Assembly (NCBI GenBank): GCA_020635205.1
Contig: JACKAE010000004.1
Span: 558,001 to 622,000, forward strand
DNA length: 64,000 nt
Source of the DNA: Ignavibacteria bacterium
GTDB taxonomy: Bacteria; Bacteroidota; Ignavibacteria; OLB7
Reading direction: 5' to 3'
The notes under the pieces were generated by a model that worked only from the letters and a program-made list of their open reading frames with translations, had not been told where the DNA came from and ran no database searches. Made by a program: the position numbers and the translations under genes. Below, piece by piece: positions 7,175 to 16,803 of this stretch (positions are counted from its first letter, which is position 1; every line of letters begins with the position of its first letter).

Positions 7175-8635
7175 ATGGAAGCAACACTGAAAGAGACCGG
7201 TTCAATTGGACGGGAAATACATTTTACCTTGACGGCAGAAGAATTTGAGCCGTACAAGACTGAACACTACAAGAAGATTCAACAGCGAGCAAATATCAAA
7301 GGGTTTCGTAAGGGGACAGCTCCCCTCTCCCTCGTGAAGAAGCTCTACGGCACTTCGGTGAACGAGGAGGCTGCTGAGGAGGCAGTACAGAAATCGTTTG
7401 GAGGCTATGCTGAAGAGCAGAATATCCAACCGTTTGGCACACCCTACGTGAGCGAGATCAAGCATAGCGAAGATGGTGGCCTTGAGTTTGTAGTGCAGTA
7501 TGAGATATTGCCCGAAGTTAGCGATGTGAATTTTAAAGGGTTGAAGGGAACGAAGCTCTACCACGTGGTAACACCTGAAGAGATCGAAAAGGAGATTGAA
7601 TGGCTCCGCGAACGCCACCGAACAGAGGAGACCGTAGATACAATCGCCGATGAAAATCACGTTGCCGTCGTAGACTTCCAGAAGTTGGATGAGTCTGGAT
7701 TGCCAATTATTGGTGATGTCTCAAAAGATATTCCGGTAACGCTGAAGAGCGAGCATATCAACCCTGAACTGAAAGAGAAGTTGATGGGAAAGAAGCTCGA
7801 CGACAAAGTGCGGATTGAACTCCCAACCGGCGAAGATGAAGGGCATATCCCCTACGAACTGACAATCAACGATATAAAGTTAGTCATGCTTCCTGAGGTA
7901 AACGAGGAGTTTGCCTCAAAGATTACTGGGGAAGAAGGGAGTGATGTCGAGGATATGAAGGATATGATTAAGCAGTCAATCGAGGCTGAATACGAAGGAC
8001 AGTACGGACGATTCTTCCGCGACACACTGGTTGACAAGCTGATCGATGCTCACAACGTGGAAGCTCCGAACGCTCTTGTCGGGCAAATCTTGACCAGCTA
8101 CTTAGACGATGAGAAGCGAAACTTTAAGGATGGGAAGTTGCCGGAAGATTTTCCGATGAACCAATTCTATGCCGAACGTGGTCCAGGGGCAATGCGCATT
8201 GCACGCTGGCTTCTGCTCCGCGACCAGATTATCGAATCCGAAGACATTACGGCAACTGAAGAGGACTACGAGGCACTCGCTCAAATCGATGCCGAACGCC
8301 TCGGAATGGAGGTCTCAACACTTCTCGATTACTACAAGGAGAACAACGAGGTTGAGCAGCGTATCCTCGCCGAGAAAGTGATGCAACTGCTGGTAGATTA
8401 CGCCGAAGTTGAGGAAGAGATCGAGGATAAGGAGTGGGAAAGAATTCAGAAAGAAAAAGCTGCCGCGGCTTCGGCTGAAGCTACGAGTAGCGAAGAAGTA
8501 GAATCTGATTCTAACGATCCCCACCCAACGGAAACCATCGAGGGAACTATTGATGATGTCGAAATTGTTGAGGAGGGAACTGAGGAGACCGTTGCGGCGT
8601 CTGAAGAGAGCGAAGGAACTGAAAAGGAGTCGTAG
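7175..8635 (+). CDS. tig: Trigger factor, ribosome-associated chaperone
   Basis: Trigger factor of 486 residues, longer than the usual 430-450. The ribosome-docking signature NIKGFRKGTAPLSLVKKLYG is in the N-terminal domain near residues 39-58, followed by a divergent PPIase-like middle domain (about 150-235) and the helical C-terminal substrate-binding arms. It binds ribosomes at the exit tunnel and shields nascent chains. The extra length is a strongly acidic tail (about residues 435-486, rich in Glu, Ser and Thr), of a kind I would regard as lineage-specific. It heads the classical tig-clpP-clpX order, so it is probably co-transcribed with the protease genes. Confidence 0.95.
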   Translation: MEATLKETGSIGREIHFTLTAEEFEPYKTEHYKKIQQRANIKGFRKGTAPLSLVKKLYGTSVNEEAAEEAVQKSFGGYAEEQNIQPFGTPYVSEIKHSEDGGLEFVVQYEILPEVSDVNFKGLKGTKLYHVVTPEEIEKEIEWLRERHRTEETVDTIADENHVAVVDFQKLDESGLPIIGDVSKDIPVTLKSEHINPELKEKLMGKKLDDKVRIELPTGEDEGHIPYELTINDIKLVMLPEVNEEFASKITGEEGSDVEDMKDMIKQSIEAEYEGQYGRFFRDTLVDKLIDAHNVEAPNALVGQILTSYLDDEKRNFKDGKLPEDFPMNQFYAERGPGAMRIARWLLLRDQIIESEDITATEEDYEALAQIDAERLGMEVSTLLDYYKENNEVEQRILAEKVMQLLVDYAEVEEEIEDKEWERIQKEKAAAASAEATSSEEVESDSNDPHPTETIEGTIDDVEIVEEGTEETVAASEESEGTEKES

Positions 8636-8775
8636 GCGTTTCGTTTTTGCGGTTAATCACCGTATGAGTGGGCATCCTATCGAAATCACTGATTCTACGC
8701 AGTGCAACCGATAGTGCTGAATTGTCGTAACCCGTCACCTGTCGTTTTCAACAAACACATTCACATTCGAACGTT

Positions 8776-9462
8776 ATGATAATACCAACAATTGTCGAGT
8801 ACACACCCCGTGGCATGATGACCTGGGATCCCTTCAGCCGTCTGCTAAAAGAGCGCATCATTATGCTAACGTCGCCAGTAACAGATGACGTTGCAAGCAT
8901 TATTCAGGCAAACTTGATCTACCTTGAATCGGAAGACCCTGAGAAAGATATCATCATGTATATCAACTCACCGGGTGGCTCAGTAAGTGCTGGACTTGCC
9001 ATCTACGACACAATGCAGTATGTCCGCCCCGACATCCAGACTGTCTGCGTCGGCATGGCAGCTTCGATGGCACAGGTTCTCCTCTGCGCGGGGGCTGAAG
9101 GGAAGCGAATGGCTCTGCCGAACAGTCGCATCATGATGCACCAGCCCTCGGGCGGTTCGCAAGGACAGGTTTCCGATATGGAGATATACCTGAAGGAGAT
9201 GCTCCGGATGCAGGATCAGCTTTACAAGATCATTGCCGCCCACTGCGGTCAGGATTTGGAGAAGATTCGTCAAGATGCCGACCGGGATAACTGGATGTCA
9301 CCACAGGATGCGAAGGAATATGGTTTGATCGACCGGGTGCTGACAAGCCGGAAGGAAATTGGTAAGTCGATCCCAGAGATACCTTCAACTACTGCTGGCG
9401 ACAAAGTTCTCATCGAGCAAAAAGATGAGAAAGAACCAGCACCGAAGGATGACAAGAAGTAG
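8776..9462 (+). CDS. clpP: ATP-dependent Clp protease proteolytic subunit
   Basis: Serine peptidase of family S14, 228 residues. The catalytic triad is visible: S97 in GMAASMAQ, H122 in MMHQPSGG and D171 in DRDNWMS; the strand YINSPGGSVSAG carries the conserved substrate-binding glycines. The usual GQAASMGA is here GMAASMAQ, a minor variation. The C-terminus has a charged Lys/Asp/Glu tail. ClpP forms a 14-subunit barrel that degrades proteins unfolded by ClpX, encoded 180 bases downstream. Expression is probably from the tig promoter and possibly an internal one. Confidence 0.96.
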   Translation: MIIPTIVEYTPRGMMTWDPFSRLLKERIIMLTSPVTDDVASIIQANLIYLESEDPEKDIIMYINSPGGSVSAGLAIYDTMQYVRPDIQTVCVGMAASMAQVLLCAGAEGKRMALPNSRIMMHQPSGGSQGQVSDMEIYLKEMLRMQDQLYKIIAAHCGQDLEKIRQDADRDNWMSPQDAKEYGLIDRVLTSRKEIGKSIPEIPSTTAGDKVLIEQKDEKEPAPKDDKK

Positions 9463-9485
9463 TCTCCAAAGACTATAAGGTCGAA

Positions 9486-9533
9486 CTTCGTCTTTGCGCC
9501 TTTGCGTGATTTTATTCGCGCAGAGGCGCAAGG
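9486..9533. repeat. CTTTGCG-type repeat forming an imperfect hairpin between clpP and clpX
   Basis: CTTTGCGCCTTTGCGTGA is followed after a short loop by CGCAGAGGCGCAAGG, its near reverse complement with about three mismatches. It belongs to the same degenerate family as 2879, 22271, 34275 and 59646. It may act as a processing or mRNA-stability hairpin in the clp transcript, or be an inert repeat. Confidence 0.5.
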
Positions 9534-9642
9534 CGTTTGTTCACCAACGGATACCACCTGAAAGGGATCGAATTTCCTTTCTATTGCCCCATCTCCTTAT
9601 CTTCACCCATTCACGCAACTCTGAACTGGCTAAAAAAAATAC

Positions 9643-10911
9643 ATGTCGAACGAAAAGGGAATGACTGGAACTGATTTAGTACGATGCTCATTTTGTAAGA
9701 GGAGCAGCGATGAAGTCACCTCCATTATCGCCGGACCGGAAGTCTACATCTGCGATATTTGTGTGCAGAACTCTGTTGATCTTCTGCGGCAGAACGCAAA
9801 TCTCTTTATGGCTCCTGAACTTCAGGACAACTTGACCCCTTCCCGCATCAAAGCTGTTCTCGACGAATATGTTATCGGCCAAGAATACGCGAAGAAAGTT
9901 CTCTCGGTAGCCGTCTACAACCACTACAAGCGAATTGAATCGGCAGGAACGCTCTCCGGTTTCGACGATGTTGAGGTAGAGAAGGCGAACATTATGATGT
10001 TGGGATCAACTGGAGTCGGCAAGACACTTCTCGCAAAAACGCTTGCCAAGCTCTTGGATGTTCCATTTGCTATGACCGATGCAACCACGCTGACCGAAGC
10101 CGGATATGTTGGTGATGATGTCGACTCGATCTTGGTCACACTCCTCCACAACGCGAACTACGACATCGAGCGGGCGGAACGGGGAATCATCTACATTGAT
10201 GAGATTGATAAAATTACGCGCCGCTCTGACTCCCCTTCGATTACCCGCGATGTAGCCGGTGAGGGTGTGCAGCAAGGACTTCTAAAAATTATTGAAGGAA
10301 CGATTGCAAACGTTCCGCCGAAAGGTGGACGGAAGCATCCAGAAGCTCCACTTGTTCGAGTCAACACAAAAAACATTCTCTTCATCTGTGGCGGTGCGTT
10401 CGATGGTCTTGAGCGCATCATCGCCAAACGGATACGCACCGGAACAATGGGCTTTGGTGTCGAAGTAGAGAACCGCGTGGAAGAAAAGACTGAACTCTTC
10501 AAGGAGGTTCAACAGGAAGACCTCCTCTCCTATGGATTGATCCCTGAGTTAATCGGTCGTCTGCCTGTGATTGCACCGCTGGAGCCACTCTCCGACGCGG
10601 CTCTGCGCCAGATTCTGATTGAACCGAAGAACGCAATTGTTCGCCAGTACAAGAAACTCTTTGCGATGGAGGGAGTTGATTTGGAGTTCAGCAACGAGGC
10701 CATTGAAGCAATTATTGGTCTTGCCAAAGTTCGTAAAACCGGCGCGCGCGCGCTTCGTGGCGTTGTTGAGGAGGCGATGTTAGAGATCATGTACGATCTC
10801 CCCGATCGCCAAGGTCTGAACCGCGTTGTGATGACACCTGAGGCAATCCTTCGCGAAGGAAAGCCAGAGTATCACTACGCCGAGGAGGTATTAATGTCTG
10901 GAACGGAGTGA
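9643..10911 (+). CDS. clpX: ATP-dependent Clp protease ATP-binding subunit ClpX
   Basis: AAA+ unfoldase of 422 residues, normal length. The N-terminal zinc-binding domain has C15, C18, C37 and C40; Walker A is GSTGVGKT, Walker B is [10 protein letters not shown], the pore loop is GYVGDD, and sensor/arginine-finger regions follow. The ClpP-docking loop reads MGF ([12 protein letters not shown]) where many homologues have IGF. It recognises tagged or damaged proteins, unfolds them with ATP and feeds them to ClpP. The start is chosen at the ATG preceding the zinc domain; an AT-rich leader (CTAAAAAAAATAC) lies just upstream, with no clear Shine-Dalgarno sequence. Confidence 0.97.
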   Translation: MSNEKGMTGTDLVRCSFCKRSSDEVTSIIAGPEVYICDICVQNSVDLLRQNANLFMAPELQDNLTPSRIKAVLDEYVIGQEYAKKVLSVAVYNHYKRIESAGTLSGFDDVEVEKANIMMLGSTGVGKTLLAKTLAKLLDVPFAMTDATTLTEAGYVGDDVDSILVTLLHNANYDIERAERGIIYIDEIDKITRRSDSPSITRDVAGEGVQQGLLKIIEGTIANVPPKGGRKHPEAPLVRVNTKNILFICGGAFDGLERIIAKRIRTGTMGFGVEVENRVEEKTELFKEVQQEDLLSYGLIPELIGRLPVIAPLEPLSDAALRQILIEPKNAIVRQYKKLFAMEGVDLEFSNEAIEAIIGLAKVRKTGARALRGVVEEAMLEIMYDLPDRQGLNRVVMTPEAILREGKPEYHYAEEVLMSGTE

Positions 10912-10936
10912 GAAACAACGTGAACGCAACTGCACT

Positions 10937-10972
10937 TGGGAGGAAGTGGGTAGCCCCTTCCTCCCATTTTTT
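10937..10972 (+). terminator. Rho-independent terminator after clpX
   Basis: Perfect 10-bp stem TGGGAGGAAG/CTTCCTCCCA with a 10-base loop, followed by six T. It ends the tig-clpP-clpX transcript. Confidence 0.9.
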
Positions 10973-11068
10973 CAACGATTCTCTCAAGAACTGACTCCAC
11001 AGCTTTCTGAACTTCAGTATTCCTCCAAACTTCTTCGCTAACTTTCTGCTTCACTATCTTTCAGCACT

Positions 11069-11746
11069 GTGAAGCTCCTGATAATTGAAGACCACATCGA
11101 ACTTCTTCGGACTGTTGTTGGCTACCTGAGCAGTGAGGGGTTTCTCTGCGAGGAGGCGGCCACCTATGCTGCAGCCGAAGAGAAGCTGGGAGTATACCAC
11201 TACGATATCGTCCTTCTCGACCTTACGCTACCCGATGGAAGTGGCTTAGATATCCTCCGAAAACTCAAAGAAGATCACCCGGAAACAGGTATTCTCATCC
11301 TATCTGCGAAAGATTCACTTGACGACCGACTGAAAGGATTGGACGAGGGGGCCGACGACTACATCACAAAACCTTTTCACCTCGCAGAACTTAATTCTCG
11401 ATTAAACGCGCTTATCAGGAGAAGTAGCTTTCAAGGTCGGCGAACAATCACGTTCAACGAAATCGAAATTGAGACCGATGCGAAGGAAGTACGGATTGGA
11501 GAGAGACTGCTTGAGCTGACAAAGAAGGAGTACGATCTCCTCCTCTACTTTGTCGTCAACAAAGGTCGACTTCTCACGAAAGAGGCAATAGCCGAGCATC
11601 TCTGGGGTGACCAGATCGACATGGTTGACAACTTTGACTTCATCTACACCCACATTAAGAATCTCCGCAAAAAACTTACCCTGAGCGGCGGAACTGATTA
11701 CGTGCAGACAGTCTACGCAACAGGGTATAAATTCACTGAGAGATGA
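11069..11746 (+). CDS. OmpR/PhoB-family response regulator
   Basis: Two-domain transcription regulator of 225 residues. The receiver domain has the acidic pocket E7/D8, phospho-acceptor D51 in VLLDLTLPDG and the conserved lysine in YITKPFHL. The C-terminal winged helix contains the typical LTKKEYDLLLYFV and DNFDFIYTHIKNLRKKL segments. A GTG start is used. The stop codon overlaps the start of the histidine kinase gene (ATGA), so kinase and regulator are co-translated. The likely partner is that kinase, and the exported PepSY-like gene downstream is a likely accessory or target. Confidence 0.93.
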   Translation: MKLLIIEDHIELLRTVVGYLSSEGFLCEEAATYAAAEEKLGVYHYDIVLLDLTLPDGSGLDILRKLKEDHPETGILILSAKDSLDDRLKGLDEGADDYITKPFHLAELNSRLNALIRRSSFQGRRTITFNEIEIETDAKEVRIGERLLELTKKEYDLLLYFVVNKGRLLTKEAIAEHLWGDQIDMVDNFDFIYTHIKNLRKKLTLSGGTDYVQTVYATGYKFTER

Positions 11747-12990
11747 AACTCCTGCAACGCACGAATAGAACCTACCTCCTCTTCTCAGTTCTGCTTCTCA
11801 TTATTGCTGGTCTGTTTCTCTACCATCTTTTAGCTGGGGTTATTGAGGATGAAATCACAGAAAAGCTCATCGTCGATAAAGAGCGGATCGTTCAGAAACT
11901 TCGCGCAGGTGAACCTGTTCCTCACCTGCCACCAATCATTGAAGTTGAAACACTCCCCACCCACGATGTTAAAAGCCTGAGTGTGTCGGACACTGTTCTC
12001 TTCGACCCTGTCGAGGAAGAAAGGGAACCGTTCAGAGAAGTACGTGCTATCGAAGTAATCAATGGGAAGAGCTATCAGATCACTCTCCGTCACGTAGCTT
12101 TAGAATCACACGACTACTACAACTCAATTGGTCTTGCCCTCACCATTGTTCTCCTTCTAACATTGACTGGCCTCTGGTTTATCAACAGAACGATTTCAAA
12201 GAGCCTTTGGAAACCATTTCACAACAATCTTAAAGCGCTCAGCAACTTTGCCCTCGATCAAGAGAGACCGATTGCCCTGCAGCAATCAACCATCACTGAG
12301 TTTGCGGAGCTTAACAGAGCTATCGAAGAGCTTACCGAGAGGGTTCGCTCTGACTATCACTCTATGAAAGAGTTCACTGGAAATGCAGCGCACGAGATGC
12401 AGACCCCACTTGCAGTTATCAGAGCAACATTGGAGGAAGCCTTGCAAACCGATGGAATCACTCGTGAGCAGGCAACACTCATTGCCTCAGCCTACGGGTC
12501 GAGTCAACGCCTTGCAAAACTGAATCAATCGCTTCTCTTCTTAGCAAAAATTGAGAACCGACAGTTTGCCTCTGTGGAAGATATTTCACTTTCACAAGCA
12601 GTTCAGCATGTACTGGAGTCAATGCAGGAACTTGTTCTGACTGCAGGGTTGACATTAGAAACTACGATTGACTCAGAGTTCATCACTCGCGCACATCCAA
12701 TGCTCGTAGATACGCTTCTTTCGAACTTGGTTGGAAATGCTATCAAACACAATCGCCCTGAAGGATTGATTCGAGTTGAGTTGCGAGCGAACCTTCTACG
12801 AATTCTAAATTCTGGTCATCCACTCGAGGTTGATCCGATGACACTCTTGAACCGGTTCAGCAAAGCCTCCCAAAGTTCAGATTCGCTCGGCTTGGGTCTA
12901 TCGATTGCTCAGAAAATTTGCCAGAACTACAACTGGAATATTCGCTATACAACTGATAGGGAGTGGCATATTCTGACCGTAGAATTTTAG
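11743..12990 (+). CDS. Membrane sensor histidine kinase
   Basis: Kinase of 415 residues with membrane helices near residues 10-33 and 126-148 enclosing an exported sensor segment of about 90 residues. The phospho-acceptor is H217 in GNAAHEMQTPLAVI, the N box is SNLVGNAIKHN and the G2 box is SLGLGLSIAQKIC. The G1 box is degenerate: the usual DxGxG is replaced by NSGHPL, a form common in Bacteroidota kinases, so activity is still likely. The ATPase domain is short. The gene overlaps the response regulator by four bases and is followed 67 bases later by a PepSY-like exported protein. Confidence 0.9.
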   Translation: MKLLQRTNRTYLLFSVLLLIIAGLFLYHLLAGVIEDEITEKLIVDKERIVQKLRAGEPVPHLPPIIEVETLPTHDVKSLSVSDTVLFDPVEEEREPFREVRAIEVINGKSYQITLRHVALESHDYYNSIGLALTIVLLLTLTGLWFINRTISKSLWKPFHNNLKALSNFALDQERPIALQQSTITEFAELNRAIEELTERVRSDYHSMKEFTGNAAHEMQTPLAVIRATLEEALQTDGITREQATLIASAYGSSQRLAKLNQSLLFLAKIENRQFASVEDISLSQAVQHVLESMQELVLTAGLTLETTIDSEFITRAHPMLVDTLLSNLVGNAIKHNRPEGLIRVELRANLLRILNSGHPLEVDPMTLLNRFSKASQSSDSLGLGLSIAQKICQNYNWNIRYTTDREWHILTVEF

Positions 12991-13017
12991 CTTCGGAATT
13001 CCTTTAGAATTAGCTTA

Positions 13018-13025
13018 TAACTTTG
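13018..13025 (+). promoter_or_regulatory. Candidate -7 box for the PepSY-like gene
   Basis: TAACTTTG fits TAnnTTTG exactly and lies 32 bases before the ATG. No TTG at the expected distance, so support is partial. Confidence 0.35.
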
Positions 13026-13057
13026 CAGAACAACTACTTCAATTAACCATCAAGACA

Positions 13058-13513
13058 ATGAGATTTACCACAACAACCATCGCCGGACTCTTCTTGATTG
13101 TTTGCGCAGCAAGCGCACAGGAACTTCACGTGAGCCAGGTTCCAGATGCAGTCGTAAAGGCTTTCAAGAGCACTTACCCTGATGTTGCCACTCCCGAATG
13201 GGAGCGCGAAGGTGAGTATTACGAGGCTGAGTTCGACGTTCATGGCATAGAGAATTCTGTCCGGTTCTCTGCTGAAGGATCGATTGTTGCCACCGAAGTT
13301 GAGATGTCAATCTCAGATATCCCCTCCTCTATCATCACGTTCATTAAGAGAAGTTATGCAGGGTATGAGATTGGGGAGGGAGCGAAGGTGACAACATCCG
13401 AGGGCACATTTTTCGAAGTCGAAATTGTGGGGAAGGGCAAAGAATATGAGCTATTGTTCGATGCAGAGGGGCATCCTGTGAAGCGTGAGATGGAAGATGG
13501 TGATGACGACTGA
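13058..13513 (+). CDS. Exported PepSY-like domain protein
   Basis: Protein of 151 residues with a cleavable signal peptide (residues 1-20, ending CAASAQE). The mature part contains two copies of a PepSY-like module: V-P-x-A-V-x-x-A-F-x-x-x-Y-P followed by W-E-x-E-G-x-Y-Y-E-A-E-F, then the I-P-S-S-I-I-T-F-I-x-x-x-Y version. Proteins of this PF11396-like type are periplasmic, are often encoded beside Bacteroidota two-component systems, and may be sensor-kinase modulators. The C-terminus is acidic (EDGDDD). Its place after the regulator and kinase genes suggests it is regulated by them or modulates them; this is inference. Confidence 0.8.
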   Translation: MRFTTTTIAGLFLIVCAASAQELHVSQVPDAVVKAFKSTYPDVATPEWEREGEYYEAEFDVHGIENSVRFSAEGSIVATEVEMSISDIPSSIITFIKRSYAGYEIGEGAKVTTSEGTFFEVEIVGKGKEYELLFDAEGHPVKREMEDGDDD

Positions 13514-13557
13514 GTGAAGATTGTTTTACTCCAATCTTTTACCCAGAATATCTGCGG

Positions 13558-13604
13558 CTTCGCACTCTTTCTCCTACAAAAAGGGTATGAGAAAGAGTGC
13601 GAAG
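13558..13604. terminator. Perfect 16-bp hairpin between convergent genes
   Basis: CTTCGCACTCTTTCTC and GAGAAAGAGTGCGAAG are perfect complements around a 15-base loop. There is no T run on the plus side, so it is probably a bidirectional termination or RNA-stability hairpin rather than a classical terminator. Confidence 0.55.
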
Positions 13605-13635
13605 TGAAGAAAAAGAGAGAGTTGAATAGCTCAAG

Positions 13636-14493
13636 CTAATCGACTTCTTCCTCCAACTCACTCTGGTGTTTTACAATTTTATCCCACGCCTCCTTTGTAA
13701 GGATAACGAGATCTTGCTCCTCAAAATTCCACCAAGAGATGTAGTCTTCAGCAAGAACCGTGTGCTGTTTCCACGGCAAATATTCTGCGTAAAGCAGAAG
13801 TGTACAGACATCAGTGGCAGTCATCCACGATCCAGTTGATTCTTTGTGAGAGTGCATTGAGATAGGATTCTCGATGCTATCATCTGGGTTATACGGAATG
13901 GGAATCAAGTTCTGATGGAGCGCTGTCGCAGTCACTACCTCGTTTTTCTGATTGAGTGTTATCAGATAATCGTTGCCGAAGAGTACCACCCCTGACTGCT
14001 GCGGCCCAGTGAGTATATACACTTCCCTCTTATCTCCTCGAATTAATGGGATCAGGTTGAGAGATGTATTGTTGTAGAACTTAAACATCGTATCTACGGA
14101 GACTCGTTCGACAGCGGCTTCGCGAACTGCGTATAGATTTTTCTCTTCACTCGTCAGTGGTCGAGCAGTTGTAGTAACCTCAGCACTTTTAGATGCAATG
14201 TCCCGATCAAAATCTATCGTTATCAATGCCTCTGGTTTTTCAGAAGCTGAAAAGAAAATACAGCGAACCTTCTCCCCCATAATATAGGAGAGATACCCGC
14301 CAGCTTTCTTCAGTAGCTCTTCATGTTCTTCCACAACAAGATCTGTTCCAACCCACGAAGCCCTCTCAAGCTGATAGAGCAGTCGGCCTTCCGCTTCAAT
14401 TGAATCGGCAATGGCAAAAACATCTACGGTCTGTCCACAGAGAATGCTCGGTAGAAAAATCGCGAGGGTAAGTGGCAGTGATAGTCGCATCAT
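13636..14493 (-). CDS. Exported protein of unknown function
   Basis: I do not recognise the family. The 285-residue product has a signal peptide (about residues 1-20, ending ILCGQ) and is otherwise soluble, with mixed alpha/beta composition and several Trp residues (WVGTD, WKQHT, YISWWNFEEQD). The segments IPIPYNPDDS and MHSHKES suggest a possible metal-binding patch, which I cannot confirm. It lies alone between the PepSY-like gene (convergent) and kbl (same strand, 75 bases upstream). A periplasmic or outer-surface location is likely. Confidence 0.65.
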   Translation of the reverse strand: MMRLSLPLTLAIFLPSILCGQTVDVFAIADSIEAEGRLLYQLERASWVGTDLVVEEHEELLKKAGGYLSYIMGEKVRCIFFSASEKPEALITIDFDRDIASKSAEVTTTARPLTSEEKNLYAVREAAVERVSVDTMFKFYNNTSLNLIPLIRGDKREVYILTGPQQSGVVLFGNDYLITLNQKNEVVTATALHQNLIPIPYNPDDSIENPISMHSHKESTGSWMTATDVCTLLLYAEYLPWKQHTVLAEDYISWWNFEEQDLVILTKEAWDKIVKHQSELEEEVD

Positions 14494-14568
14494 AAGTGAT
14501 TACGGTCTGTTTAGTAAAGTGAGTCAATGATTTGTGGCTTCCGAACATGAGCAGAAGGAGCTAAAGAG

Positions 14569-15795
14569 CTACCCTTCAACTTCTTCCTGCTTCTCCCCCT
14601 GGATCACGCCAAGCTCACGTCCAACTTTGGTAAACGCCTCGATAGCACGATCAAGATGTTCCCGATTGTGGGCGGCTGAAATCTGTACGCGAATCCGAGC
14701 CTGCCCTTTTGGTACTACTGGGTAGAAGAAGCCGATCACGTAGATTCCTTCGTCGAGTAGACGTGAGGCAAATTGTTGCGCCAAAGGAGCTTCGTAGAGC
14801 ATGATTGGCGTAATCGGATGGTCTCCGGGAATAATATCGAAGCCAGTTGCCGACATCTTCTCGCGGAAGTATTTCGTGTTTTCCTCTAACGTATCTCGCA
14901 ACTCAGTTGTCTCCGAGAGCATGTCAATCACCCCGATACTTGCGGCAACAACCATTGGTGGAAGTGTGTTGGAGAAGAGGTAAGGTCGGGAGCGCTGGCG
15001 CAACATCTCGATGATTTCCTTTCGTCCTGTTGTGTAGCCACCGATTGCTCCGCCGAGAGCCTTGCCGAGTGTTCCGGTAATAATATCAACCCTCCCCATT
15101 GCATTGCAGTACTCAACTGAGCCACGCCCCTTTGCCCCCATGAACCCGGCTGCGTGACACTCATCTACCATTACCATGGCGTTGTACTTGTCGGCTAAAT
15201 CACAAATCTTGTCGATTGGCGCAATAATTCCATCCATCGAGAAAACACCGTCGGTGACAATCACTTTTCTCCGTGCTCCCTCGGCATCTGCCAGCTTCAG
15301 TTGCTCTTCCAACGCTGCCATGTCGGCATTTGGATAGCGGTAACGCTTTGCCTTGCAGAGCCGAACACCGTCGATGATAGAAGCATGGTTGAGCGAGTCG
15401 GAGATAATTGCATCTTCTTCACCCAACAGCGGTTCAAAGACTCCACCGTTTGCGTCGAAACAGGCTGCATACAAGATTGTATCTTCAGTTCCGTGGAACT
15501 CAGCAAGTTTCCGCTCAAGCTCTTTGTGAATATCCTGTGTGCCACAGATAAACCGCACACTGCTCATTCCGTAGCCGTGCGAATCAAGGCCTCGCCGAGC
15601 AGCCTCAATCACTTTCGGATGTGAGCTTAAGCCGAGATAATTGTTTGCGCAGAAGTTGAGAACAGGTTCTGACCTCCCCTCCACCTGAATCTCTACCCCC
15701 TGCGGCGTTGTAATCACCCGCTCATCTTTGTAGAGTCCGGCATCACGAATCTCGGCAATCTCTTTCTGCAATTCTTGACGTACGGTATCAAACAT
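14569..15795 (-). CDS. kbl: Glycine C-acetyltransferase (2-amino-3-ketobutyrate CoA ligase)
   Basis: PLP enzyme of the alpha-oxoamine synthase family, 408 residues. The PLP lysine is near residue 243 in [10 protein letters not shown], with [12 protein letters not shown] (the ring-contacting Asp and stacking His) before it and [12 protein letters not shown] near residue 47. It cleaves 2-amino-3-ketobutyrate with CoA to glycine and acetyl-CoA in threonine breakdown. The usual partner, threonine dehydrogenase (tdh), is not adjacent here. The family also contains serine palmitoyltransferase, but the motif set and length favour Kbl. Confidence 0.9.
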   Translation of the reverse strand: MFDTVRQELQKEIAEIRDAGLYKDERVITTPQGVEIQVEGRSEPVLNFCANNYLGLSSHPKVIEAARRGLDSHGYGMSSVRFICGTQDIHKELERKLAEFHGTEDTILYAACFDANGGVFEPLLGEEDAIISDSLNHASIIDGVRLCKAKRYRYPNADMAALEEQLKLADAEGARRKVIVTDGVFSMDGIIAPIDKICDLADKYNAMVMVDECHAAGFMGAKGRGSVEYCNAMGRVDIITGTLGKALGGAIGGYTTGRKEIIEMLRQRSRPYLFSNTLPPMVVAASIGVIDMLSETTELRDTLEENTKYFREKMSATGFDIIPGDHPITPIMLYEAPLAQQFASRLLDEGIYVIGFFYPVVPKGQARIRVQISAAHNREHLDRAIEAFTKVGRELGVIQGEKQEEVEG

Positions 15796-15942
15796 GATCT
15801 CTCTGCTTCGTTTCTGTTATTGAATTGGTATCAGATGCCGAATTTACGAAATGCTTTCACTCCCCCCTACCACTTGTGCGAGCCGAAGATCAATTGTAGT
15901 TTCTTCCTCTTTTGAAATCCATTGGCGAATTATCAGTATCAA

Positions 15943-16803
15943 ATGAACATCCTTCACGAGAAATTTTCTTTCGCAGCAACCGACGGTGAGGTGATCTTTG
16001 GTGATGTTCGTCTCCCGACTGAGGGAGATATTCTTCCTGTTCTCATTATCGCTCACGGCTTCAAAGGGTTCAAAGATTGGGGATTCTTTCCTCACGTTGC
16101 CGAAGAGTTTGCTTCAAGAGGATGGTATGTGGTTCAGTTTAACTTCAGTCACAATGGAGTTGAGGGACATTCAGAGGAGTTTACCCAACTGGAGAGATTC
16201 GCCGAGAACACATTCAGCAGAGAGGTTCGTGAATTGCGTGAAGTGATTGATAGGGCATACTCTCGAAACCTACCCTACGGTGGGCGATCTGAACCTTCAA
16301 AGCTCGCAACACTCGGCCACTCACGTGGCGGCGGCATAGTTCTTCTTGAAGGTGTTAACGATCAACGGGTGCAAGCTCTCGTAACGTGGGCTGCCGTTAG
16401 TACCTTCAACCGATATACCGAGGCACAACGAAACAGGTGGATTGAAGAAGGTTATCTTGAAGTGCCCAACACACGGACAGGACAGATAATGCGTCTGAAC
16501 GTCTCGCTTCTTCGTGATTACGAAAACCATGCCGACGAGCTTGACATTATGAAAGCGGCGGCATCCCTTCAACGCCCACTTTTGGTTCTTCACGGTGAGG
16601 TCGACCTTTCGGTAACAATTGAGAATGGTGAGAAGCTATCGGCGGCGGCTGATGCAAATCTCACGAAGTTCGTCCGAATACCTAAAACTGGACACACGTT
16701 CGGGGTAGCACATCCCTTTGAGAAGAGAACTGACCCGTTGCAACGTGCTGTGGACGAAACCGAAACATTCCTCAAAGGAGTACTCAATGAAAATCGTAAA
16801 TAA
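15943..16803 (+). CDS. Alpha/beta hydrolase (dienelactone hydrolase-like)
   Basis: Soluble hydrolase of 286 residues from the ATG at 15943; a TTG seven codons earlier is open but less likely. The nucleophile elbow GHSRGG puts Ser near residue 127, with an oxyanion segment AHGFKGFKDWG, a candidate acid in LHGEVDLSV and the catalytic His in KTGHTFG. This pattern fits serine esterases/peptidases of the DLH/BAAT group; the substrate is unknown. The gene overlaps the following lipoprotein gene by 17 bases, so the two are co-expressed. Confidence 0.85.
   Translation: MNILHEKFSFAATDGEVIFGDVRLPTEGDILPVLIIAHGFKGFKDWGFFPHVAEEFASRGWYVVQFNFSHNGVEGHSEEFTQLERFAENTFSREVRELREVIDRAYSRNLPYGGRSEPSKLATLGHSRGGGIVLLEGVNDQRVQALVTWAAVSTFNRYTEAQRNRWIEEGYLEVPNTRTGQIMRLNVSLLRDYENHADELDIMKAAASLQRPLLVLHGEVDLSVTIENGEKLSAAADANLTKFVRIPKTGHTFGVAHPFEKRTDPLQRAVDETETFLKGVLNENRK

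Noticed and set aside
15922..15942. TTG start for the alpha/beta hydrolase
   Set aside because: An ATG seven codons later gives the same domain; the TTG has no better ribosome-binding context.
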